Source: Alkalimonas sp. (GTDB lineage Bacteria > Pseudomonadota > Gammaproteobacteria > Enterobacterales > Alteromonadaceae). From it: a stretch of 64,000 nt of DNA. Of the stretch, positions 37,161-46,775 are shown piece after piece. The notes below the pieces were generated by a model. That model was not told where the DNA came from. It ran no database searches and saw only the letters and a list, made by a program, of their open reading frames with translations. The stretch lies in the NCBI RefSeq assembly GCF_020831925.1, contig NZ_JAFIFQ010000001.1, forward strand, positions 62,001 to 126,000, in the 5' to 3' direction. Numbering within the stretch: position 1 is the stretch's first letter; every line of letters begins with the position of its first letter. The position numbers were made by a program, and so were the translations under genes.

Positions 37161-37873
37161 CAAAGCCGGCTCATAGCCGTGGCTTTACCCTGATCGAAGT
37201 CTTGCTGGCCATCACCTTACTTAGCCTGTTAATGCTCTCCGCTGTCATAGCCTACGATTTTATGCAGCAAAACTGGCAGCGCAATCAAGCCAGCCAGCAA
37301 CGAAGCCATCAGTACTATACGCAGTGGCAACTGCTGTACGATGTGCTGGTGAACACCTACCCCAAGCTGGTGCAGCAACAATCCTTGCAGCAACAGCGTG
37401 GTGAGCCCGCTGGAGCAGGATTTTACTTTCTTGGTCGGGACAACGGCTACACCGCCGTCAGCGCCAGCAGCATGCAAAACCCGGCCAGTGCAGCTGTGTA
37501 CCGCTTGTTCAAAGAGCCGGACCCGGAGCAGCCCGGTCTTTGGCAGCTGGTGTACGAAGAGGCCTTATTAAGCCAGCAACTGCTGGCCTATGCCGAGCAG
37601 GAACTGCCTTTTGAGTTTCGCCGTGTGCTGCTGACCGGTCAAAGCCAGCTTGATTTCAGCTACCGCGGCTATGCGTCCCTTCAGCAACGACTGGCCATGC
37701 AGGATGATTTTGCCGAAGCACCTGCAGCGCTGCCCTGGCTCAGTGAGTACGATGGCATGCAAACCCTGCTGCAACCCAAGCAGTTGCTCATCAGCAGTGA
37801 TGAGTGGCGCTGGCAGCAGCGCTTTGATCACAGCGGCAATGAGCAGCTGTCGCAACTGGATGCCGGTTTATGA
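37148..37873 (+). CDS. gspJ: Minor pseudopilin, GspJ-like
   Basis: A 241-residue pseudopilin with prepilin site RG-FTLIEVLLAITLL. It is larger than H and I, as GspJ usually is. Gln-rich segments (KLVQQQSLQQQRGE) are notable. It overlaps gspI by 13 bases and gspK by four, so the pseudopilins are translationally coupled. Confidence 0.75.
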   Translation: MDRLTKPAHSRGFTLIEVLLAITLLSLLMLSAVIAYDFMQQNWQRNQASQQRSHQYYTQWQLLYDVLVNTYPKLVQQQSLQQQRGEPAGAGFYFLGRDNGYTAVSASSMQNPASAAVYRLFKEPDPEQPGLWQLVYEEALLSQQLLAYAEQELPFEFRRVLLTGQSQLDFSYRGYASLQQRLAMQDDFAEAPAALPWLSEYDGMQTLLQPKQLLISSDEWRWQQRFDHSGNEQLSQLDAGL

Positions 37874-38751
37874 GCAGGGCAAGCGCGCAGCAGGGAGTGG
37901 CCCTCTTTCAGGTGCTACTGATGACCGCGATTTTTAGTATCCTGCTGTTGGTGATGGTAGCCGGGGTTCAGCAAAACCAGCGGCAGGTGCAACGGTTGTT
38001 GGATGCCAGTCAGCAGCAATTGCAGCTGTATTCAGCCATGAACCAGCTAAGTTTTGCCTTGCTTACCCAAGAGTGGCAAGGCCCTGACAGCGGCGAGCAG
38101 CTCTATGGCTGGAATTTTTACGGCTACCCTTTTGACTGGGCACTGCCGCCAGGCTTGGATGCCGACGAGAGCACGACCGATGATGCCGTGCAGTTCATCG
38201 AAGTCCGGCTGCAGGATATCAACGGCTTGCTGGATTTGCGTTTTCCATCCCAGTTGCATCTACAGTGGTTGCAGCAACAAGGCATCGACAGCCTGGGCGC
38301 CAATACCATGCTAAACACCTTAGGTGATGCACAGCGACCAGAGTCTGCTGCGCGTTTACCCTTTGCAGCCCCTGGCTTTTATTTACAGCATGTGAGCGAG
38401 GTGATGGCAGTACCAGGCTGGTCTCAGCTTGATAGCAGTAGCTTGTGGCAACTCAGTCGGGTACAGGGCGATGAATTCAATTACCTGACAGCACCGGATC
38501 CATTGCTGGCTGCGTTGCTCCCACCCGCCCAGTTCGATATACTCCGCCAGTGGCGGCAACAAGGGAGTGTCGATCGCTTTCGTTTTACCGAGCTTACCGG
38601 TATCGAGCCCGATGAAGGCGCGACTTTTTTCCCCGGCCGTGAACTGATCATGCAGCTGCGGTTTGCACAGCAGCAATGGTCGGTGCAGCTGCGGATTGAT
38701 GCCAATGCTGAGCTCCCTGTGCTGATCCGCCAACAGCAGCGGGCAGACTAA
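37870..38751 (+). CDS. gspK: Minor pseudopilin, GspK-like
   Basis: A 293-residue protein with prepilin-type helix QG-VALFQVLLMTAIFSILLLV. Position +5 is Gln instead of Glu, as expected for GspK, which caps the pseudopilus tip. The large insertion domain includes DINGLLDLRF, matching the GspK motif. It is followed by a 145-base gap before gspL, where a separate promoter may lie. Confidence 0.82.
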   Translation: MSRASAQQGVALFQVLLMTAIFSILLLVMVAGVQQNQRQVQRLLDASQQQLQLYSAMNQLSFALLTQEWQGPDSGEQLYGWNFYGYPFDWALPPGLDADESTTDDAVQFIEVRLQDINGLLDLRFPSQLHLQWLQQQGIDSLGANTMLNTLGDAQRPESAARLPFAAPGFYLQHVSEVMAVPGWSQLDSSSLWQLSRVQGDEFNYLTAPDPLLAALLPPAQFDILRQWRQQGSVDRFRFTELTGIEPDEGATFFPGRELIMQLRFAQQQWSVQLRIDANAELPVLIRQQQRAD

Positions 38752-38896
38752 AGCATGGTTTTCGTCTTTCAGGCAAGCACGGCCTGTCAAGGCAAAGGTA
38801 CGGTGTTGAAAAGACCGCGTGACAGCATAGCAATCAGTGATAATAGGAGAGATCCAGCCGTGATTTTAAATGGCACCTTAGTAACCGGGAACCAGT

Positions 38897-40066
38897 ATGT
38901 CTGAAACGCAGACTGCGACACCCTCTGCCTATTTGCTGAAAGCCCCGGCCTGGCTACAACGTAAGTTGCAGTACCTGGCCCGCGACGGCCGCCGTTATGG
39001 TTGGCTGCAAGGCCAGCTGCAGCCAGTGCAGCAGCCGGTTGCCCCTGTGCTGGTGCTATCGCGCCATGGCTACGACGAGCAGCACGAAAGCTTTCAGATC
39101 GCCTCGCGCAGTGCGCTGAAAAAAATTCTGCAGCAGCGTGAGCAAGGCCGCCTGTGTTACCACCTGATTGGTGAATTGCACAATGGCCAGCGCCGGGTCA
39201 TCAGCATTACCCCCAAAGCGGAGCTAGCCGACAGCTGCCGTCAGGCCAGGCTGGTACTGCCCATCAGTCTGCTGGTGTTTGCCAGCCGCCAATTGGGGCT
39301 GCATACCCTTGCCATGCCCGATGGTCATTTTTATCAGCTTAATCAGAACGACCGCGAGTTTAATTCCTTACCAGCCAGTGCTTTAGTGGCAACGGAAGAA
39401 CGCGCTTTGCAGCTGCTAGGCGGCCACAGCGCAGTAGCAAGACAGCATTGGGCAGGTCCAGAGCTGGCCAGGCTCTGGCAGTTTGCGCTGAAGCTACCGG
39501 CCAGCAGCTGGCTTGATTGCAGCAATAGCCGCAGCGACAATCCGTCGGCTCGCTCCTGGCTGCCTTTCGCCGGCTTAAGTGCCGCAGTGGCGCTGCTGTA
39601 TCTTTATGGCAGCAGTGCGGTGTTATCGCAGCAGCTGGATAGCCGCCAGCAGCAGTTAAACCGGCTCAATGCCGAAGTCGCGGGCGTACTGGATGCTCGC
39701 TCATCGCTGCAACAGGCCGATGAGCTGTTGCTGGCGTTAAGCCGTTACCAGCAAGATCACCTGGCTGGCACAGGGCTTTGGACCATCATCGCCCTGGCGC
39801 AGTTGCACAATGTCAGCCTAACCCTGGTGGAAGGCGACAGTGACGCCTTGCGTTTGCAAGGCAATGCGCCAAGTGCTACCGATTGGCTGCAGTTGTTGCT
39901 TAGCAGCGAGGTGGTGCAAAGTGCCGACTTTACCGCGCCGGTGCGCCGGGATACGCAGAGCCGTGAACAGTTTACCATCGTAGTGGAGTTAAAAACGTTG
40001 CCACAGCAGCCGTCTGAATCGATTGCCGAGCCTGGCTCTGACTCAACAACGGCGGAGGCAGCATGA
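38897..40066 (+). CDS. gspL: Type II secretion assembly protein, GspL-like
   Basis: A 389-residue bitopic protein with a cytoplasmic part (about 1-225), one membrane segment (about 227-245, WLPFAGLSAAVALLYLYG) and a periplasmic coiled-coil plus ferredoxin-like domain. It is divergent: I see no strong family motif, and the call rests on topology, order and coupling to the next gene. GspL recruits GspE and pairs with GspM. It overlaps the next gene by four bases. Confidence 0.7.
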   Translation: MSETQTATPSAYLLKAPAWLQRKLQYLARDGRRYGWLQGQLQPVQQPVAPVLVLSRHGYDEQHESFQIASRSALKKILQQREQGRLCYHLIGELHNGQRRVISITPKAELADSCRQARLVLPISLLVFASRQLGLHTLAMPDGHFYQLNQNDREFNSLPASALVATEERALQLLGGHSAVARQHWAGPELARLWQFALKLPASSWLDCSNSRSDNPSARSWLPFAGLSAAVALLYLYGSSAVLSQQLDSRQQQLNRLNAEVAGVLDARSSLQQADELLLALSRYQQDHLAGTGLWTIIALAQLHNVSLTLVEGDSDALRLQGNAPSATDWLQLLLSSEVVQSADFTAPVRRDTQSREQFTIVVELKTLPQQPSESIAEPGSDSTTAEAA

Positions 40067-40659
40067 CCAGCAGTAAACAACAAAGCTTACTGGCTATCGC
40101 TGCTGTATTGGCATTGTTGCAATTTGTGGTGGTGCCTAAAATCAAGCAGCAAAATCAGCTGCAACAGGAATTGATGCAGGTGAGCCAGCAGTTAGCCAGG
40201 GTGCAGGCCATGGTGGCCAGTGAAGCCGAACTGCAACAGGCACTGGCAGACTTGCCAACCTTGCAGCAGCAGTTAGCCAGCCGCTACCCACAGCAGCAAG
40301 CCGGTCAGTCGATGGGGCAGGTGCGGCTTACCATGCAGCAACAATTCCAACAGCAACTGGCCAGTCATCAATTGCAGCTTACCGTATTTGACTGGGTAGG
40401 GCAGCGCAGCGATGACCAACTTGGGCTGGAGGTTAACCAGGCGCGGCTGGTGGTCAGCGGCCGGCCGGAGCAACTGATGCAGGGCTATCTGGCGTTGTTC
40501 AGTGGTCAAAATGGTATGACAGTGCAGCATGCAGAGCTTCGCCAAACCAGCCCCAGCGGCCGGCGTAGCCAGCCCGAAGCGACCCTGACCCTGCTGGTGC
40601 AAGCCATTGTATTGCAACCAGCTGCCCTGGAAGCCGCCATGCACGGAGACGATAGCTGA
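40063..40659 (+). CDS. gspM: Type II secretion assembly protein, GspM-like
   Basis: A 198-residue protein with a very short cytoplasmic N-terminus, one membrane segment (about 8-24), a Gln-rich coiled coil (about 25-100) and a small C-terminal domain. This is the GspM/PilO layout. The identification depends on order and topology. Both ends overlap neighbours. Confidence 0.68.
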   Translation: MTSSKQQSLLAIAAVLALLQFVVVPKIKQQNQLQQELMQVSQQLARVQAMVASEAELQQALADLPTLQQQLASRYPQQQAGQSMGQVRLTMQQQFQQQLASHQLQLTVFDWVGQRSDDQLGLEVNQARLVVSGRPEQLMQGYLALFSGQNGMTVQHAELRQTSPSGRRSQPEATLTLLVQAIVLQPAALEAAMHGDDS

Positions 40660-41246
40660 TGGGTGCTGTATTGAAACATGCCTGGCAAACCCTGCTGGCC
40701 CAACCGGGCAAAACCGCCGTGGTGCTGGCTATCACCTTGCTGCTACTGGCAAGCGACTACCTAAACCGCCTGCACACGCCGATTGAGGACAGCAGCAGTC
40801 AGCGCTTTGGCGTCCTGCAGTTGCCAGCAGCTGCCAGTGAACAAGGGGTAAGTGAACCCATGCAGCGTTGGTTGGCACAAACCAGCACCAGTCAGGCTCA
40901 GCAAAATGCACAGACCGACCAAACCGAACAAGCCAGTGGCAGCCAGGCTGCGCTGCCAGGCGCCACCGAACTGGATGATATGCGGCTGCTGGTGCGTGCT
41001 ACCTTTATTTCCCGCTCGCTGAATCAACGGCTGGCTTTGATCGAGCTGCAGCAAGGCGATGCCCCTGCACGTCTTATCACATCCCGCGAGCAGGACACGT
41101 TTGGCCGCTTTCAACTTACGCAGATAGGCGTGCATCAGCTGCGCTTTACCGATCCGGCAAAGCCAGAGCAAGCCGCCATTATTGCTCCGGTTTTCGCCGG
41201 TGCTTCTACTTTGCAACAGGGATCCAACAATGCATCCGATCAGTAA
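40659..41246 (+). CDS. gspC: Type II secretion inner-membrane clamp protein, GspC-like
   Basis: A 195-residue protein with one N-terminal membrane segment (about 18-34), a Gln/Ser/Thr linker (about 70-105) and a small beta domain (ISRSLNQRLALIELQQGDAPARLITSREQDTFGRFQLTQIG) resembling the GspC homology region that contacts the secretin. No PDZ or second domain is present. It overlaps gspD by 17 bases. Confidence 0.65.
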   Translation: MGAVLKHAWQTLLAQPGKTAVVLAITLLLLASDYLNRLHTPIEDSSSQRFGVLQLPAAASEQGVSEPMQRWLAQTSTSQAQQNAQTDQTEQASGSQAALPGATELDDMRLLVRATFISRSLNQRLALIELQQGDAPARLITSREQDTFGRFQLTQIGVHQLRFTDPAKPEQAAIIAPVFAGASTLQQGSNNASDQ

Positions 41247-43263
41247 TCAAGGTTTTTCGTTACTGGCAGGCTTTAGCCTGCTGGTGCTTACCGGCTGCGC
41301 CACGCCGCCTTCGGAGTACCCGGTCAATCCATCCCGGATGGCAGGGCCTGCCCCCGACTATCAGGCCGACGAGTTGCCAGAGTCCGATGCCATCCAGGCC
41401 ACCAGCGGTTTTACCCGTTTAACCCCGTTAACCACCGATGGCTTTGCACTGCAGCAACAAACGGATTTAGCGCAACAGTTTTCCAGCCGCGATCAGCATC
41501 AACTGGCGTTAAACCAATTGCCACTGCCGGAATTTATTCAGCATATTTTCGGTGAGGTGCTAAAAGTTAATTATGTCATTGCCGATCAGGCCAGTAGCAG
41601 CAAGCGGCTGAATATGAATGTGCAAGAGCCCATCAGCTCGCGCCGGTTGTTTTTACTGACCAGTCAGTTGCTGGATGAGCAAAACCTGGAAATTTCACAG
41701 CGCGAAGATGTGTTCTACATTCATCCCAAAGAGCGCAGTGGCAGTGCCAATGTGGTACTGGGCTTTGGCCGCCGCGCCAGCGATGTACCCGATACCATTC
41801 AGCAGGTGCTGCAAGTGGTGCCACTGCGTTATGGCATCAAAACCAGTGTAGAGCGCACCTTACGTAGTTTAACCAGCGCCCAAATTACGGCGGACTTCGA
41901 ACAAAATGCTTACTTCATTCAGGGTAGTCGCACGGAAGTGCTTAGGGCTTTGGATTTATTGTCACTACTGGATATCCCATCCAGCCGTGGTCGCTATGTC
42001 GGTCTGATGCAGCTAACTTACCTGACACCGGATGAGTTTAGCAATCAACTGACTGAGCTGATGCAGGCGGAAGGTTTTAATGTCAGCACTCGTTCATCCA
42101 CTGGTCCGGCCTTATTAATGGTGCCCATAAAACAAATAGGTGCCATGGCGTTGTTTGCCGGCGATGCCTTTGTGCTGGACAGAGCCGAGTACTGGGCCAG
42201 CCAAATCGATCGGCCGGGCCGTGGCAACGATAAACGCTTTTTTATCTACCACCCGCGTTATGCCAGAGCGTCTGATTTAGGCAATTCGGTGGCACCATTA
42301 ATCGGTGTCAATATTTCTGGTACCGCCAGTAGTAGGCGTGATACGCAAAGTGCGCAAGCAACTGATAGAGGCAGCAGTGCAAGTGCCGCGGTATCTGGTG
42401 ATGGCGATATGCGTTTAACCGTGGATGAGCGCTCCAATACCTTATTGTTTTATACCACCGGCACTGCTTATCAGTCGCTGCTGCCGATTATTCAGCGGTT
42501 GGATGTGCTGCCCAAGCAAATTTTACTGGATGCCACCATTGCCGAGGTTACCTTAACCGATGAATTTGCCCAAGGCTTTGAGTTTGCCTTTCGCAGTGGC
42601 CGCTTAACCGGAGGTACACTAGGTGCTTTGGGTGTCAGTGAAATGGGTGGTTTTCGTCTAAACTGGGCCGATGGTGTATCAAGCTTATTAGCACGCTTAT
42701 CTGCCAGCAGCAACTTGGTAAATATTTTATCCAATCCGACTCTGGTAGTTCGTGATGGCGTCTCTGCCAATATAACGGTTGGAAATGATATCCCAACCAT
42801 TGGAAGTACTACCATCAACCCTGGGACTGAGACGCAAAGTACCAGTGTTGTGTATCGTAAAACAGGCGTAAGCCTGACTGTTACACCTACGATAAATGCC
42901 CAGGGCTTGGTGGTGCTGGAGATCGATCAAACTATTTCCAATACCAGCAGCGGAGGCCCTCAAGTCGCCGGTAGCCCGAGTATTTTTGAACGCAGCATTC
43001 AAACAGAAGTTTTGGCGCAAAGCGGCCAGACCGTGCTGCTAGGTGGTCTTATTTCTGAGAGTAATACCGACGGTAATAGTCATGTTCCAGGTGTATCAAG
43101 GGTGCCGCTAATCGGCCAACTATTCAAAGGTGCTGAACAACGCCGGGAAAAAACGGAACTGGTGATTTTTATTACACCCCGAGTCATCGATAGTGTAGAC
43201 GACTGGCAGTATATTCGTGCTACCATAGCGGAAGGCTTGACAAGCATCCGGCTTTCGGATTAA
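41230..43263 (+). CDS. gspD: Type II secretion outer-membrane secretin (lipoprotein)
   Basis: A 677-residue secretin forming the outer-membrane channel. The start at 41230 has AGGGATCC upstream and gives a lipoprotein signal with lipobox LTGC (Cys about 20). Periplasmic N domains (about 95-390) precede the secretin domain (about 440-670): SVVYRKTGVSLTVTPTIN, then TEVLAQSGQTVLLGGLI, VPLIGQLFKG and ELVIFITPRVI. Being a lipoprotein, it may reach the outer membrane without a separate pilotin. The last gene of the T2SS cluster, it lies immediately upstream of the S-layer-type gene. Confidence 0.93.
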   Translation: MHPISNQGFSLLAGFSLLVLTGCATPPSEYPVNPSRMAGPAPDYQADELPESDAIQATSGFTRLTPLTTDGFALQQQTDLAQQFSSRDQHQLALNQLPLPEFIQHIFGEVLKVNYVIADQASSSKRLNMNVQEPISSRRLFLLTSQLLDEQNLEISQREDVFYIHPKERSGSANVVLGFGRRASDVPDTIQQVLQVVPLRYGIKTSVERTLRSLTSAQITADFEQNAYFIQGSRTEVLRALDLLSLLDIPSSRGRYVGLMQLTYLTPDEFSNQLTELMQAEGFNVSTRSSTGPALLMVPIKQIGAMALFAGDAFVLDRAEYWASQIDRPGRGNDKRFFIYHPRYARASDLGNSVAPLIGVNISGTASSRRDTQSAQATDRGSSASAAVSGDGDMRLTVDERSNTLLFYTTGTAYQSLLPIIQRLDVLPKQILLDATIAEVTLTDEFAQGFEFAFRSGRLTGGTLGALGVSEMGGFRLNWADGVSSLLARLSASSNLVNILSNPTLVVRDGVSANITVGNDIPTIGSTTINPGTETQSTSVVYRKTGVSLTVTPTINAQGLVVLEIDQTISNTSSGGPQVAGSPSIFERSIQTEVLAQSGQTVLLGGLISESNTDGNSHVPGVSRVPLIGQLFKGAEQRREKTELVIFITPRVIDSVDDWQYIRATIAEGLTSIRLSD

Positions 43264-43389
43264 AAAGAGCACGCCCACTGTCGGCTTTTTTGACAGTAAT
43301 TTGTATTTGGGATAGCGCAAACAGAACATTGTGTAACTTTTGCTGGTAATTTCGGCAGTTACTTAAGGTTTGTTGCTTTATAATAAAAA

Positions 43390-43425
43390 AATGCTTTTTA
43401 TTTGATTGACATAGTAAAAAGCATT
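43390..43425. promoter_or_regulatory. Inverted repeat over the -35 box of the surface protein promoter
   Basis: AATGCTTTTTA (43390-43400) and TAAAAAGCATT (43415-43425) are exact complements, 11 bases each, separated by 14 bases that contain the -35 hexamer. This is the arrangement of a repressor operator. Confidence 0.65.
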
Positions 43426-43434
43426 CATGATAAT
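43406..43434 (+). promoter_or_regulatory. Strong sigma-70 promoter of the S-layer-type gene
   Basis: A perfect -35 TTGACA (43406-43411), a 17-base spacer and -10 GATAAT (43429-43434). The predicted transcript starts near 43441, giving a leader of about 85 bases before the ATG at 43526. Confidence 0.75.
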
Positions 43435-43525
43435 CAATTCGCACCGTTCTAGAGCGGTTGTTTTTACTAAAGAGAAAAAGGGCACGAAGCCTGACATCTC
43501 AAATTTCATGAAATTGGAGAAAGAC

Positions 43526-45022
43526 ATGACGAACATGTTTAAAAAAACATTAATCGCTTCTGCAGTACTGGCGTTTGCTGGTACAGCTCAAGCGGCTACT
43601 CTGCAAGCAACTGCTAGCAACGTGGCAAACGAGCTGGTAGGTGCATCGGATGCAGTAAATGCAGTTGACCTGCGTATTGTTGCTGGTGCTAACTATGCTG
43701 ATAATGATATCATCCGTATTACTTTTTCAAACAACTCGGTTAAAGCGGCTAACTTAAAATCAGTAGTCCGTCTTTACTCTAATACAGAAACGGATCCAGC
43801 AGAGCCGCCAGTGTGGGATGAAGGTGATGCTAATACTGAGCTTGATGCCCGCTTGAACTTGCTTTCTACTTCTACAGTGGATGGTCAGTTGGTTGCTGTG
43901 TACCGTGTTACTAACGCCACAATCAACGAAACTACCATCTCAGCGCGTACTGAGACTTTATTTAGTGCTACTGCTAATGCGCTGACTTCAGCCAACCTGA
44001 CTGGTAACCTGACAGCTACTTTCTCTGCTGAAACTGCTAATGGCCAGGCGTTGGATACTGGCGGTGGCTTGGCGCGGACAGCTACTTTGGTACGTTTGTT
44101 CGACCAGTTCGCAACTGTTGAGCCAGTTGGTGCAGGCGACAACCTGAGTGCAGTGATTGATGTTGGCGCTGATCGCGAAACTTTCGTTGATGATGCAACC
44201 ACCGTAACTGGCCATTTCAACATCCTGACTCAGAAAACAGGTACTCCTGCAGCCCCGGTAGCTATTAATCAGGGTGTTACAGCAACCAAAACTACTTACA
44301 CGCTGACTGGCGACTTCAGCTGGGCACTGCGTACTACTGCAGCTCCTGGCGCGCCAGTAGGCTCCTTGCTGGCCGATGCTTTGTCGTTCGAGTGTAATGG
44401 TGCTACTCCTGTGTCTGTGGCAGTTACTGCTGCTTCAGCAGTAGTTGAGTGTAATGGCATTCAAAATCTGAGTGTAGACGTTGATGTTGCAGAAGGTTCT
44501 GCTTCTGTAATCCCAACCACTACTTTCAGCCTGTCTGCAGTAGTTGCTTATGACGGTATTCCTACTAGCAAGAAAGGCACTAAGACTCTGACTGCTGGTG
44601 CAGGTTCTTGGACTCTGAATGGTTCTTCTGTATACATCCCATACATGCTGTACGGACCAACTGCTGAGCAAACCATTCAGCTGACCAACAAAGGCAGCCA
44701 GACTGGCGACATCAGTGCTTCTGCTGTTGTTGGCGGACAAGTTATTGAATTGGGTAAAGTTGGCGTGTCGAATGCTCGTTCTGTAACTTCACTAAACGCT
44801 GCTATCCGCAATGCAATGGTTGCTAAAGGTGTGAACCTGTCTGGACCAGGTAACTTTGCTGTTGGCCTGACTTTGATCACCAACGTTAAAGCTGAAGATG
44901 TGACCGTTTACTCTGCTTACCAGCGTGGCAACGGCGACCGTCTGGTTGTTGTGAACGATTCTAACGGCGCGACTGCAGATTTATCTGCATTAGAAGCTAA
45001 AATTGACGCTTTGAACCCTTAA
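43526..45022 (+). CDS. S-layer-type surface protein, probable cargo of the adjacent type II system
   Basis: A 498-residue exported protein with a clean Sec signal peptide (KKTLIASAVLAFAGTAQA, cleavage at about 23) and a mature part of about 475 residues. The mature part is rich in Ala, Thr, Val and Asn and poor in Cys; the two Cys lie in FECNGA and VECNGI and may pair. The C-terminus reads VTVYSAYQRGNGDRLVVVN then a short helix. Codons are strongly biased to GCT, GTT, ACT and CGT, unlike neighbours, which fits very high expression. GGAGA five bases upstream decides the ATG; frames open to 43427 lack this. The composition and size recall the Slr4-type S-layer of Pseudoalteromonas. It follows gspD and has its own promoter and terminator. 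Confidence 0.8.
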   Translation: MTNMFKKTLIASAVLAFAGTAQAATLQATASNVANELVGASDAVNAVDLRIVAGANYADNDIIRITFSNNSVKAANLKSVVRLYSNTETDPAEPPVWDEGDANTELDARLNLLSTSTVDGQLVAVYRVTNATINETTISARTETLFSATANALTSANLTGNLTATFSAETANGQALDTGGGLARTATLVRLFDQFATVEPVGAGDNLSAVIDVGADRETFVDDATTVTGHFNILTQKTGTPAAPVAINQGVTATKTTYTLTGDFSWALRTTAAPGAPVGSLLADALSFECNGATPVSVAVTAASAVVECNGIQNLSVDVDVAEGSASVIPTTTFSLSAVVAYDGIPTSKKGTKTLTAGAGSWTLNGSSVYIPYMLYGPTAEQTIQLTNKGSQTGDISASAVVGGQVIELGKVGVSNARSVTSLNAAIRNAMVAKGVNLSGPGNFAVGLTLITNVKAEDVTVYSAYQRGNGDRLVVVNDSNGATADLSALEAKIDALNP

Positions 45023-45037
45023 TTTCAAAGTTGTGAT

Positions 45038-45064
45038 AAAAACGCCCTGCGGGGCGTTTTTTTT
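45038..45064 (+). terminator. Intrinsic terminator of the S-layer-type gene
   Basis: AACGCCC and GGGCGTT form a GC-rich stem with loop TGCG, with flanking A-run and eight Ts. Confidence 0.9.
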
Positions 45065-45108
45065 ATGCCTGTTCGCTTATGCTATGTCCGATAGCCGGGC
45101 CTTAGGCC

Positions 45109-45137
45109 TGTAAAAATTAGGCAAAGCACCGTACAAT
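45109..45137 (+). promoter_or_regulatory. Possible promoter of the sulfotransferase-cys operon
   Basis: -10 TACAAT (45132-45137) with a weak -35 (TGTAAA, 45109-45114) at 17 bases. It lies 27 bases before the sulfotransferase ATG. Confidence 0.3.
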
Positions 45138-45163
45138 AGTGTTTTTGTTTCCGGGGTTCTTGC

Positions 45164-45865
45164 ATGACGCTGTATCTGCACATTGGCAGCCATAAAACCG
45201 GTTCTACCTCGCTGCAGCGCTGGCTGAATTCACAGCGTGGCTGGTTAACAGCGCAGGGGCGGCATTATTACCGTGGCCTGCATTTTCCGAACAATCACAT
45301 TGAGTGTTACCTGGCCACCATGCGGCCGACCCGCGACTCCTTTGCCCGCCAGGCCATCAAACAGTTTCCGGTAGATTACTACAGCCAGGTGAAACAGCGG
45401 CTGGCCGCTTTTGCGGCGGAACAGCCCGGGCTGGATAAGGTAATCAGCACCGAGGGGTTGTCGTTGCTGCGCTTTGAAGATGAGCTGGTGCTGCTGAAGG
45501 ATTTGCTCGCTGTTGTCTCTAAGGACATTAAAATTGTGCTCTATCTGCGTGATAAAGCGCAGTATCTGGCATCGTACCGGGCACAGCTGGCAAAAAAACC
45601 GGAGCGGCGTCCATCGAAGGATTTTTGGTCGGCGCTTTATGTCGAAGACGATACCTGGCTGACCGATTTCGATGCTTTAGTTGCGGCGTACACGGCGGCT
45701 TTTGGCAGTGATGCCATTACCATCATCGATTACGATGCCCAGATGCAGCAGCAGGGCGATATTATCCCGTCTTTTTTAAACTGGCTGGGACTGGATGCTA
45801 ACGAGGAGCTGCGTGCAAGCATGCAGGCGTTTCAGCTTAATCGCACCCTGAGTGCCAGCGTATGA
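45164..45865 (+). CDS. Sulfotransferase family protein
   Basis: A 233-residue protein with the PAPS 5'-phosphosulfate loop [13 protein letters not shown] (about 6-18) and the region [26 protein letters not shown], which corresponds to the 3'-phosphate-binding part (R and S residues). It probably transfers sulfate from PAPS to a glycan or other surface molecule. It is coupled by a four-base overlap to cysD, and the operon goes on to cysN, a permease and cysC, which together make its donor. This coupling suggests sulfation is the purpose of the operon rather than cysteine synthesis alone. Confidence 0.82.
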   Translation: MTLYLHIGSHKTGSTSLQRWLNSQRGWLTAQGRHYYRGLHFPNNHIECYLATMRPTRDSFARQAIKQFPVDYYSQVKQRLAAFAAEQPGLDKVISTEGLSLLRFEDELVLLKDLLAVVSKDIKIVLYLRDKAQYLASYRAQLAKKPERRPSKDFWSALYVEDDTWLTDFDALVAAYTAAFGSDAITIIDYDAQMQQQGDIIPSFLNWLGLDANEELRASMQAFQLNRTLSASV

Positions 45866-46761
45866 ATCTATCGCATCTTGCTGTGCTGGAAAGCGAAGCC
45901 ATCCACATCTTTCGGGAGGTGGTGGCTGAATTTGATAACCCTGTGATGTTGTACTCGGTGGGCAAGGATTCCTCAGTGTTGCTGCATCTGGCGCGCAAAG
46001 CCTTTTATCCGGCAAAAATTCCCTTCCCGCTGCTGCATATCGATACCACCTGGAAGTTTCAGCAGATGATAGCGTTTCGCGATCGCATGGCGCGTGAGCT
46101 TGGTTTTCAGCTGCTGGTGCATACCAATCCGGACGGGCTGGCGCAGGGCATTGGGCCTTTTAGCCATGGTTCGGCCAAGCACACCGATGTGATGAAAACC
46201 CAGGCACTGAAACAGGCGCTAAAGCAGCATGGCTTCGATGCGGCTTTTGGTGGTGCGCGCCGGGATGAGGAAAAGTCCCGCGCCAAGGAACGAGTGTTTT
46301 CTTTTCGTGATAAGCAGCAGCGCTGGGACCCAAAAAATCAGCGGCCGGAACTGTGGTCTATCTACAACGCCAAAGTCGATAAAGGCGAGAGCATCCGGGT
46401 GTTTCCTTTATCCAACTGGACCGAGCTGGATATCTGGCAATACATATACCAGCAGCAGATCCCCATTCCGGAGTTGTACTTTGCCAAAGAGCGGCCGGTG
46501 GTGGCCCGTGATGGTGGCTGGATCATGGTGGATGACGACCGGATGCCACTGCTACCAGGTGAAGTGCCGCAGCTGAAAAAAGTCCGCTTTCGCACCCTGG
46601 GCTGTTACCCTCTGACCGGCGCTATTGAATCCGACGCCGATACGCTGCCCGCCATTATCCAGGAAATGTTGCTGACCAAAACCTCTGAGCGCCAAGGGCG
46701 GGTAATAGACCGCGATAGCAGTGGTAGCATGGAAAAGAAAAAAATGGAGGGGTACTTTTAG
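45862..46761 (+). CDS. cysD: Sulfate adenylyltransferase subunit 2
   Basis: The catalytic subunit of ATP sulfurylase, making adenylylsulfate (APS). It has 299 residues. The PP-loop is [14 protein letters not shown] (about 32-45), followed by HIDTTWKF, then [15 protein letters not shown] and [14 protein letters not shown]. The usual length is about 302. The start overlaps the sulfotransferase stop by four bases. Confidence 0.96.
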   Translation: MNLSHLAVLESEAIHIFREVVAEFDNPVMLYSVGKDSSVLLHLARKAFYPAKIPFPLLHIDTTWKFQQMIAFRDRMARELGFQLLVHTNPDGLAQGIGPFSHGSAKHTDVMKTQALKQALKQHGFDAAFGGARRDEEKSRAKERVFSFRDKQQRWDPKNQRPELWSIYNAKVDKGESIRVFPLSNWTELDIWQYIYQQQIPIPELYFAKERPVVARDGGWIMVDDDRMPLLPGEVPQLKKVRFRTLGCYPLTGAIESDADTLPAIIQEMLLTKTSERQGRVIDRDSSGSMEKKKMEGYF

Positions 46762-46775
46762 TACTCAAAGCACCG

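Noticed and set aside
41182-41229. ATG at 41182 as the secretin start
   Set aside because: It would add 16 residues inside the gspC-like gene and break the lipoprotein signal. The ATG at 41230 has a good ribosome site.
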